A stretch of 46,656 bases of DNA from the NCBI GenBank assembly GCA_900544395.1, contig UQVC01000020.1, forward strand, positions 1 through 46,656, given 5' to 3'. The position numbers were made by a program, and so were the translations under genes. Of the stretch, positions 1 through 8,900 are shown piece by piece (the stretch's first letter is position 1; each line of letters starts with the position of its first letter). Origin of the DNA: an uncultured Ruminococcus sp. Lineage in GTDB: Bacteria; Bacillota; Clostridia; Lachnospirales; Lachnospiraceae. The notes beneath the pieces are model-generated. The model was not told the DNA's origin. It was given only the letters and a program-made list of their open reading frames with translations, and made no database searches.

Positions 1-1487
1 ATTGATTCTAACGAAATATCCAAAGTATTATTATCAATAATCCTATATATTAATTCACGGAAACTTTCAAAAGCTTCTTCTATTAATCCTTTCGGGAACA
101 CGCCTAAACGCACATCCCAATTTAAACGAACTCCTTTTTCCAATTCTAAAACCTGACAATCTATAAGGACTTGAGGTGTCTGACTAATCGTATAAAGGAT
201 TTTTCCTTTTCGTTGATTACTATACTTAACTGCCCCAAGTGTACTTGTATATACTGCCGGAACTGTAATCTCCTTTTTTATTCGTTTTCCCATTTCCCTT
301 AAAACTTCTTTGCTAGAAAAAGAATTATGGCTTAAATCTTCCCATAATCTATGTTGAATTTTTTTGGCTTTTTCAAAATAATTTGTATAATCAAGATCTT
401 CAACTTCCAAAATATTAGCAGTTGTAAAATCCCCTATAACTCTGTCAATACTCGGATGAAATGGAGGGCGATCAACCATCGTAACGTCGATGCAAAAACT
501 TTGGTTTTTTGAAATTTTTCTCAATGCCTCTGCATACGCTGTTAATATTAAGCTTGAAGGGGTAAGCTGAAAGTTCTTTGCCAAATCACATAACTTTTCA
601 TATTCATCTGATTCAAGGAAAAATTTATATTGTGTAAAAAGGACTTCTTTTTCCTGCTGTTCTACCACTGGGAATTCTGGTACTTCTGACAACCTAGGAA
701 TCCTTTTTTCCCAATACTTTTTATCCTCCTCGTATTTTTTCTTCCCATTTACTGTTTTTTTCAGGCTTTCCTTGTATAGCACAATATCTCTAAATGATAA
801 CTGTTGTTTAAATGAAAGTTTACCGTTATAATATACTTCTTCAAATTCATTCAAAATAACATTTATGCTTACAAAATCAGCAACAAGCATATCTAATGAA
901 ATATGTAAAATATATTTGTTTTTCAATTTTGTTATCTCAACATCAAATAAAGGCCAAGTGCCTACGCGATATTGCTTTTTGGTTAAACTTTCCCTTTTTT
1001 GGGCAATAATAACTTCTGCATTTTCCATATCTGACAAATCCGAAAATACTATTTGTGGCACTGTATATGATGATAATATTTCTTGTGTTCCCTCTTGATT
1101 AATAACAGCGTGCAGCATATCATTATATTTAATAACCTGCTCCCACGCATATTGTGCTTTGTTCAACTCTATTTGCTCATATTCTATTTCCGTATAAATT
1201 TTGCAGTTTGTCCCACCAAATTTATAAACATTATCCTGTCCGACTAAATATGATAATTGAATGTCAGTTAAAGGAAACTTTTCATATTTATCTTCTTCGT
1301 CAACAATGATTTCACTTTCTGTGTGATCTAATAGAAATTTTATAATTTCTTTCTTATTTTTCTTTAAAATGTCTTTATCCTCATCAGTAAGTATATTTTG
1401 CGGTGCAGAAAAATGTAATTTATTATCACTGACCGATAATTTAATTCCTCTTCTTTGATAATTTAATATCAATTTCTCTGTTTTCAT
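1..1487 (-). CDS. NRPS with TubC-type docking domain and heterocyclization (Cy) domain, partial
   Basis: About 495 codons are visible; the gene runs off the left edge. The ATG at 1487 follows GGAGAAAAA and is the natural start. Residues 1-50 resemble the TubC N-terminal docking domain (small alpha-beta fold, QRRGIKLSV then SAPQNILT), which in hybrid assembly lines pairs with the C-terminal end of the preceding protein. Residues from about 70 onward form a condensation-type domain opening with FPLTDIQLSYLVG. The active-site motif is DMLVADFVS, which fits the DxxxxDxxS signature of heterocyclization domains instead of HHxxxDG, so it should condense and cyclize a Cys, Ser or Thr. Later Cy motifs (GDFTT, YTISQTPQV) are present. 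It is the last gene seen of the NRPS operon, 36 nt after a free-standing carrier protein. The remaining modules lie outside the window. The DNA is distinctly AT-rich compared with the genes upstream of about 3.7 kb. Confidence 0.9.
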   Translation of the reverse strand, partial: MKTEKLILNYQRRGIKLSVSDNKLHFSAPQNILTDEDKDILKKNKKEIIKFLLDHTESEIIVDEEDKYEKFPLTDIQLSYLVGQDNVYKFGGTNCKIYTEIEYEQIELNKAQYAWEQVIKYNDMLHAVINQEGTQEILSSYTVPQIVFSDLSDMENAEVIIAQKRESLTKKQYRVGTWPLFDVEITKLKNKYILHISLDMLVADFVSINVILNEFEEVYYNGKLSFKQQLSFRDIVLYKESLKKTVNGKKKYEEDKKYWEKRIPRLSEVPEFPVVEQQEKEVLFTQYKFFLESDEYEKLCDLAKNFQLTPSSLILTAYAEALRKISKNQSFCIDVTMVDRPPFHPSIDRVIGDFTTANILEVEDLDYTNYFEKAKKIQHRLWEDLSHNSFSSKEVLREMGKRIKKEITVPAVYTSTLGAVKYSNQRKGKILYTISQTPQVLIDCQVLELEKGVRLNWDVRLGVFPKGLIEEAFESFRELIYRIIDNNTLDISLES

Positions 1488-1523
1488 TTTTTCTCCAATT
1501 CTATTTTATTTATTGGGATGTCT

Positions 1524-1751
1524 TTAGTCCAACGATTCCTTATTCTCGATTCTGGCAACTAAATTCTCTATAGTTTCGCACTCATAAAATGCAATAATAT
1601 CTATTGTCTTTCCATATTTTTCTTCTAAAATAGCTATAACTTGAACTGCCAAAAAAGAATTGCCCCCTAAATCAAAAAATGAATCTCCAATTGACGGCAT
1701 TTTCTGAAGTTTCAAAACTTCTTTCCATATTTCTTGCATTATTCTTTCCAT
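1524..1751 (-). CDS. free-standing peptidyl/acyl carrier protein
   Basis: A 75-residue carrier protein with the phosphopantetheine attachment motif DSFFDLGGNSFLAVQV, where the Ser after GGN is the expected modification site. It would hold an acyl or aminoacyl intermediate as a thioester after activation by the Sfp-type transferase of the same operon. I chose the ATG at 1751 because AAAAGGAG lies just upstream; an alternative in-frame ATG at 1772 overlaps the stop of the reductase gene as ATGA and would add seven residues. It sits between the reductase and the next NRPS gene. A separate carrier protein inside a Cy-containing assembly line suggests either an intermediate presented in trans to the reductase or a split module. 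Which partner loads it cannot be told from the sequence. Confidence 0.88.
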   Translation of the reverse strand: MERIMQEIWKEVLKLQKMPSIGDSFFDLGGNSFLAVQVIAILEEKYGKTIDIIAFYECETIENLVARIENKESLD

Positions 1752-1768
1752 TTTTTCTCCTTTTAAAT

Positions 1769-2890
1769 TCATCTTATAAACTCTTCAATAGCTATCTTAT
1801 TTTTTATTGGTATCTCATTAATTTTCATATATTCTCCATTTTCCAATTCAGTTGAAATTTTCTCTAAATATTCTGGATTCAAAATTTCAAATCCATAGTT
1901 TAACCCTGATAATACCTTTCCCGGACTCATAGCAATTTCTTTCACAACTTCGCCCAAAAAATTACCACACAACCTATTCACATTTTTTAAAAATAATTTC
2001 CCCGATATACATTTTTCATATCCTGATTTTTCTCCAATTAATTCAAAAAATAAATATGCACCTACTTCCTCCTTCCCAAAAGTTTCATCCTGCTCTATTC
2101 TCTCGTATAATTTTCGCTTAATATTTTCAGCAGCAACATTAGATTCATACCTTGATCCTTCAATAAGCAGTTTCATAAAAAAGCGAAGTGTTTCCATATT
2201 GTCATATGCACAAAAGAAATATTGCTGATCCGAACCAATTTTTTTCTGTAATCTAATTGTATCTCTATTTATAAGTGGCTTAAAAATAACTTTATTTTTT
2301 GAGAAGGGAGTTTCATATGTCTTTTTAATATTTATTGACAAAGGGCATATATTCCCATGTAAAATATAAGAATCTCCAAAAAGGTTCTTATTCGCAGCGC
2401 CCAGAATCATATCAACAAATGCTCCTGGTGAACAGCCATCAAAACCACCCTGATATATAACAGTTCTTCTTATTTTATCGAACTGTTTATGTGCAACGAT
2501 ATATGGTAAAAATTCGGAAATACCCGGAATATATCCACAAGATGTTACACATTTTCCAGTTACATTTCTTTCCTCTTGCTCAAAACTCATATCAGAAGGA
2601 TCGATATATATCTTATCTTTCTTGCATACGGTGTCTTTAACGATTTTCCCATATAAATGGGAAGGACTTATGCAATTGATAACTATATCGCATTTCTCAA
2701 CAAAACCATCTAGCTGTCCCTTATCCATTACATCAATATTTGTAAATGAATAATTCTTATAATCATCAAAATATGTAACACTATTTCTTTGTGCACCCAA
2801 AACTTGAAAACCCAATCTTAGCAACTTTTCAGTCGCGTATTTCCCTATATGCCCTCCACAACCCAAAATTCCAATTGTATTTAAGCTCAT
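1769..2890 (-). CDS. saccharopine-dehydrogenase-like NAD(P)-dependent reductase of the NRPS operon
   Basis: A 373-residue soluble protein. The N-terminus carries a Rossmann nucleotide-binding loop, IGILGCGGHIGKYA, followed by an overall layout like the saccharopine dehydrogenase NADP-binding family (acidic segment, VINCISPSHLYG, then DPSDMSF and GYIPGISEFLPY). The start at 2890 is favoured over the ATG at 2905 because GGGAGG lies 5-10 nt before it. Its place between Cy-domain NRPS genes suggests that it reduces a thiazoline to a thiazolidine, the job done by PchG/Irp3-type thiazolinyl imide reductases in pyochelin and yersiniabactin synthesis. That role is inference: it is not obviously of the Gfo/Idh family to which PchG and Irp3 belong. 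Base composition is AT-rich (about 30% GC in the line I counted at 2221), unlike the start of the upstream NRPS gene. Confidence 0.8.
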   Translation of the reverse strand: MSLNTIGILGCGGHIGKYATEKLLRLGFQVLGAQRNSVTYFDDYKNYSFTNIDVMDKGQLDGFVEKCDIVINCISPSHLYGKIVKDTVCKKDKIYIDPSDMSFEQEERNVTGKCVTSCGYIPGISEFLPYIVAHKQFDKIRRTVIYQGGFDGCSPGAFVDMILGAANKNLFGDSYILHGNICPLSINIKKTYETPFSKNKVIFKPLINRDTIRLQKKIGSDQQYFFCAYDNMETLRFFMKLLIEGSRYESNVAAENIKRKLYERIEQDETFGKEEVGAYLFFELIGEKSGYEKCISGKLFLKNVNRLCGNFLGEVVKEIAMSPGKVLSGLNYGFEILNPEYLEKISTELENGEYMKINEIPIKNKIAIEEFIR

Positions 2891-2935
2891 AAATCTGCCT
2901 CCCATTCTAATATGTCCGATATTCGAAGAAAGTCT

Positions 2936-2980
2936 CTTACTTTTAGGAGTAACATTTTTTCTTTTATTCCTAAAAGTAAG
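2936..2980. repeat. 13-bp perfect inverted repeat between NRPS and reductase genes
   Basis: Arms CTTACTTTTAGGA (2936-2948) and its exact complement (2968-2980) enclose a 19-nt A/T-rich loop. It lies in the 101-nt gap between the stop of the large NRPS and the start of the reductase. There is no run of T directly after the stem on the minus strand, so it is not a standard intrinsic terminator. It may be an RNA stability or processing hairpin or a protein-binding palindrome. Confidence 0.8.
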
Positions 2981-2991
2981 ATTCTCTATTA

Positions 2992-5900
2992 TTATAAAAA
3001 ACCTTCTTCTTGCTCATCGCTTTCTAGCTCATCAGTCGCTGTTGTTAATAGTTTTGCCAATTTTTCTATTGTCGAATTTTCAAACAATTCATTTATAGCA
3101 ATTTGCTTTTGAAAGTCTTTATTAATCTCATTAACCAATTGAATTGCTTTTAATGAATTTCCACCACAGCTAAAGAAATTATCGTACACAGACACATTTT
3201 CGCCTTCCAAAACCCTCTGCCAAATTATTGCCAATTTCCTTTCTTCAGCTGTTATAGGCTCCTTTTTGCTTTTTATATGCTTGTCTTTTGATATAGCAAG
3301 TGCGCGCTTATATAATTTTCCTACATCTATCTTTCCGTTCTTGCTTTGTGGTAAGATGTTTATTTTTTCAAACTTTATTGGAACCATGTATAACGGTAAT
3401 ACTTTTTTTAGATATTTTTTTAATCTATCTCTGTCCACCTGCTCGTTTTCGCAATAGAAAGCTATTAAATTTTTCTTATCAACACACACAACCTTACTTT
3501 GTCTTATGCCAACAAATCTATTAATCGCAGCTTCAATTTCGCCCAACTCTACCCTATACCCATTGATTTTCACCTGATTATCCAGTCTTCCAAGAAATTC
3601 AATATTACCGTCATTCCAGTACCGTCCCATATCCCCTGTACAATACAACCGTTCCCCAGTTCTATCTAAGACAACAAATTTTTCCTCTGTTTTTTCTTTA
3701 TCGTTTAAATATCCCTGTGCGACGCCATCTCCGGCAATATAAAGCGTTCCCGGTACCCAGTCAGGGCAATCTTCCATATTCTGATCCAGAACATAATACT
3801 TCTGGTTTGCAAGCGGTTTCCCATACAGAATACTCTTCCAATCTTCCGGCACGACCTCTGGGATCTCGAAATGATTGGACCAGACACTGCCTTCTGTTGC
3901 ACCTCCAAGAGCAACAATCTCAACATTCTGGAACAGATTACGGATTCTCCCCGGAAGTGACACCGGAACCCAGTCGCCACTCATCATTACCAACCGCAGC
4001 GATTGTGAAGTTACCTGCCTTTGATATTCCTCATATTCTGCCAGCATTTCTACAAAAGTTGGCACGCTGTTCCATACGGTAATGTTCTCCTGATTCATCC
4101 ACTGAATCCAATGTGCCGGATCTTTTCCATATTCCGGATCTGGGAGGACCAATTTCCCGCCTGCGCCTAAAATGCCAAAAACATCATAAACAGACAGGTC
4201 AAAATGAAGATTAGAAATTCCAAACGCAGTATCCTGCTCAGTAATCTGATAGCGTGCATTGATATCCAGTATTGTATTAACTGCATTATGGTGGGTAATC
4301 ATTACTCCTTTCGGCGTCCCGGTTGTTCCCGACGTATAGATCACATACGCAAGATCTCCCACCTTATTCTCCTGTGCTTTGTATTCAGAATTACCTTTTA
4401 ATCCCGACACAGGAATACAATCCCACTCGTGCATCCATTCGGTATCCTGCTCATCCGCCTGATTCTGCACAAGAATGATTCTTGTTCCACTGTCACGGAG
4501 AATCTTTTCAACTCGTTCTCTCGGATTATGGATATCTATCGGAAGATATGCGGCTCCGGCAAACATGATTCCATAAACAGCAACTACCTGCTCCCACCCT
4601 TTTTTCATAAATACAGCTACCGTCTCTTCTTTTTTTATTCCCATGCTCTTCAACTGCCCGGAAATGTAAAACGCCTCTTCTTTTATCTCCCTATATGTCA
4701 TCCGCCTGCTGCACGTTACCAGCGCCTCCTTATCCGGGAATCTGTCTGTCGCCTCCAAGAATAATCCATCCAACGTTTTCTCTTCAAATTCAATCGCCGT
4801 TTCATTCGCCTGACGCCGTTTTTCTGAAATTTCCGCTGTTACCAAACTTGCCGTTTTTTCCTGCATGATCTCCGGATGAACTGCCAGCGTATGAAGCAGG
4901 CCGGTATATGCCCGGAACATCTCATCCAGCATTCCCGGATAAAACAATTCATCTACAGAATCCCAGAACAGGCATAAGCTGCCATCCATTTCAACCACCT
5001 GATGATCCAGCCACACCTGCGGCGTCTGTGAAATGTTATAGTTCAGTTTTCCAAGCCACTTTCCTTCATTCCACTGCTCCACGCCAAGGCCACTGGTAAA
5101 CACTACCGGCATAATAGCGCCCCGCATATTTCCAGTCTTTTTCTTTAATTCGCGCTCCAGTTCAACCGCGCCATAAGCTGTATGCTCCAGATCTTCTGTA
5201 AGCTGCTTCTGAATTGCCTTTGTCCTTTCCGCAAAATTATTCCCTGCATTCTTTATCTCCAGCAATGTCAGTGTTGTAAAATCTCCAACCAGATTGTTCA
5301 CTTCCGGATGCAATTGTTTCCGGTCAAACTGCGTCAGATTAAGTGTAAAATCCTTATTACTGCTCCACAAGCGGAGAGTCTCCGCATAAGCACTCATCAA
5401 AAGAACAGAAGGCGTTACCTCCAGTCTTCCCGCCGCGTCTTTTACAGACAGCCATTCTTTCTGTGACAGTTTTGCGCTCCGGCGACAGAAACGCTGCTCT
5501 GTAATCTGGCTTTCGTTCTTTGCAAGCAGCAGATCCGGTGCGTCCGCAAAAGTCTCCACCCGGTCTTCCCAATATTTTTTATCTTTCTCATAAGCAGAGG
5601 TAGACTTTATCTGCTCCAGTCCCAGCACGTAATCCCGGAAAGACAAAGTAATCGGCATTTCCGCTTTTCCATTTCGATATACTTCTGCCCACTCATTTAA
5701 GAGATGGAACATACTCCAGCCATCAAAGATAATATTATCAAAACTGATATGGATTCTATGCTTCTGGTCCTCTATTTTAGTGATTCGCACATCAAACAGA
5801 GGCCATTCATCTGTCTGAATTACCTGATGAGACATCTCTGCCCGTTTTTCATCCAATGCCTTTTCTTTTTCTGTCACTTCCAATTGTCGGATATCCGTCA

Positions 5901-8900
5901 CGTCAATATGATACTGGGGAGTATTCTCCAGTATGCGCTGCATACCATCCGGCTGGATAATAACACGCATCATCCCATGCCTCTGTATCAACAGATTCCA
6001 TGCCGTCTCTGCGCACTCAGTATCAAGGCCGTCTGCATCCAGTTCAAAATAACAGTGCGTTGCAACATTTCCCAATTCATACAATCCGCTTCTGCCAAGC
6101 CAGTAAGCATACTGCACATCGGTTAATGGGAACGGATGATATGCTTCCTCCAGATTCGGTTTGATCTGCAGTGTATCTTCTTTCTGTTCGGACTGTTCAA
6201 TAGCTTTTGCCAGAGATTTTACGGTCAGATTTTCAAAAATCGTACTGATCGTTATTTTGTAGCCAAAGGTTTTCTGTACTTCCGAGATCAACCTTGTGGC
6301 AATCAGCGAGTCTCCCCCAAGGCTAAAATAATTATCTTCAATTCCGATATTTTCATATCCAAATAATTGTTTCCAGATATCTAAAAGCTTTTCTTCTGTT
6401 TCTGTCGTTGCCTTTGAAAATCGGATAACCGCAGTTTCTTCTTTAAAATCTTCCCGCAATTGCCTCCTGTTAATCTTCCCATTGGACAATGTTGGGAGCT
6501 GCTCCATGAAATGATAGTTCTGTGGAACCATATAATCCGGCAGTTTTTCTGACAGATATTCCCTTAGTGCTCCATTATGATAGGACAGGACAGACGCCTG
6601 CTGTCTGCTGCAGCATATACATCTTCCATATCTCTCTGTCACAGCACAGTCTTCGCCCAATCCTGCCTCTGATAAACATTCTCTCCACAGCAGGCAATCC
6701 GGGGTAACCAGCCCTGCTTCTTTTCTCTTGTCCCGAATATCCGCAAAACCATTTTCCAAAAAAGCCGCTGTAAGTTCCTGAAGGTATGTCCTTACCACAA
6801 GGTCAGTCATCAGCAATATTCCGTTTGGCTTCAGTAATTCCGCTACTTTCTTTACCGCATCCGCAGCATCAATATTTCTATGTAAAGCATTTACCGATAT
6901 CACAACGTCATAACTATGCAAGGACATCTGCTGCTTATCCATGCCTTCTTCCAGATTCAGCATCTCAAACTCGACTCTCTCATATCCCGCAAGTTCTTTC
7001 TCTGCTTCCTGCAGAAAATATTTTGAAGAATCCGCATATGTATAAGCCACGCTTACATCTTCCAGTGCATTCAAAAACTGTCTTGTAATTGCAGTGTCCC
7101 TTGTACCAATTTCTATAATCTGGAGTGGCTCTTTTCTGCGTTCTTCTGCCAGAAGCCTTAATCCCTGCACCAGTCTTTCCACTGTTTCCTCGCAGCCCGG
7201 AATCCTCCGAAGCAGCATATTCGGAGCCAAAGCCGGCTCTTTCTGGTAGAATACGTCCAGTGGAACTTCATTCCCAGTAACCATATGCTTCAGATACGGC
7301 TTCAGTTTCTTAAAATACGTTTCCGCATCTCCAGCTTTTTCCGGTACAGCTACTTCCTTCCCGGTACGCGATAGTCTGCCGTCCTCTTCTCTCAGGATTC
7401 CTTCCTTCTTTAAAATTTCCAACCATCTTGCCACAGTATTCTTCTGTGTTTCCGTAATGCTCCCTTTTTCAAAAATTTCCTTCTGCGAAAGGACTTCCTT
7501 CTCTGATACAAAAACGCCTAACTCTATGAGTGTCTCCAGCATAAGCTGTACACATCTCTGGTCTGCATAGGCAAGGAAATTTTTGTATGCTGTCTTCCGT
7601 TCCTGCTGCATCTGCCAATTGCTGACATCATCCTTCAGTTCTTTCCAGCCCCTGCCAAAGATATCTGTGCCGTACAAATACGTTGTAACTTTAGAATCTT
7701 CCTGTATCGGCGCTCCGATATAAGCAGCCAGCGTTTTATTGCCATGACCATCACTAACTGTATCAACAACTGCATGAGCCACACCCGGAAACTCCTGAAT
7801 CGCATGTTCAATTTCTCCCAATTCAATCCTGTGTCCGCGGATCTTTACCTGATGGTCTTTTCTTCCCAAAAATTCAATTGTCTCATCATCCCAGATTCTT
7901 CCGAGATCTCCGGTCCGATACCATCTTCCATACTGATCTGTGATAAATTTCTGCCCCGTAAGCGCAGAATCTCCCCTATATCCTTTTGCTACACCAAAAC
8001 CGCCAATCCAGAGTTCGCCTTCTGCCCAGTAAGGGCAATCCCTTCCATACTCATCCACAACACGATATGCCTGATATCTGAGTGGCTTTCCATAAGGAAT
8101 AGATTTCCAGTTTTTCGGCATCGGCAGGGTAACATTCTGATAATTGGACCAGATACTTGCCTCTGTAGCTCCTCCCATAGCGACAAACTGGCAATCCTCT
8201 GTCCATGCCGCAACCCTCTGCGGGAGATCCATCCCAATCCAATCTCCGGAAAGCATAACCGCCCTGATCGGCAGTTTCTGTTTCATGGATTCCGCCCGTA
8301 TCAAAAGCATATCCAGAAGCACCGGCACTGAATTCCAAACGGTAATCTGATATTTCAACACTTGTTCCAGCCAGTAATCCGCATTCCTTCTCTCCTGCTC
8401 TGGAAGCAATACCAATGTTCCTCCTGCGCCTAAAATTCCAAAAACATCATATACCGACAGGTCAAAATCCATAGCTGATACAGCCAGCGCCCGATCTGCA
8501 CTTGTCACATGGTACTTTTCATTAATATCCTGAACCGTATTCCATGCGCTTTCATGCGCAATCTCTACACCCTTCGGAACACCTGTAGAGCCTGACGTCA
8601 TGATGATATAGGCGCTGTCCTTCGGCGACACCTCTGGCAGTCTCACATTTTCCTGTCCCTCTTCCATACCTTCCATCACAAGGATTTCCGTACCTTCCGG
8701 CCAGTCCAGTTTTTCGGATAATTCCCGATTCGTGACCACATAGCGGACTCCCGTCTTCTCATGGATTAACGCTCTCCGATCTTTAGGCTGGCTTAAGCTG
8801 ACCGGAAGGTATGAATTTCCGGAAAGCAAAATTCCTAATGCCGCCTCGATCTGTTCTATCCCGCGCGGCAGGGTAAGTGCAACTGGGACTCCCTTAATAT

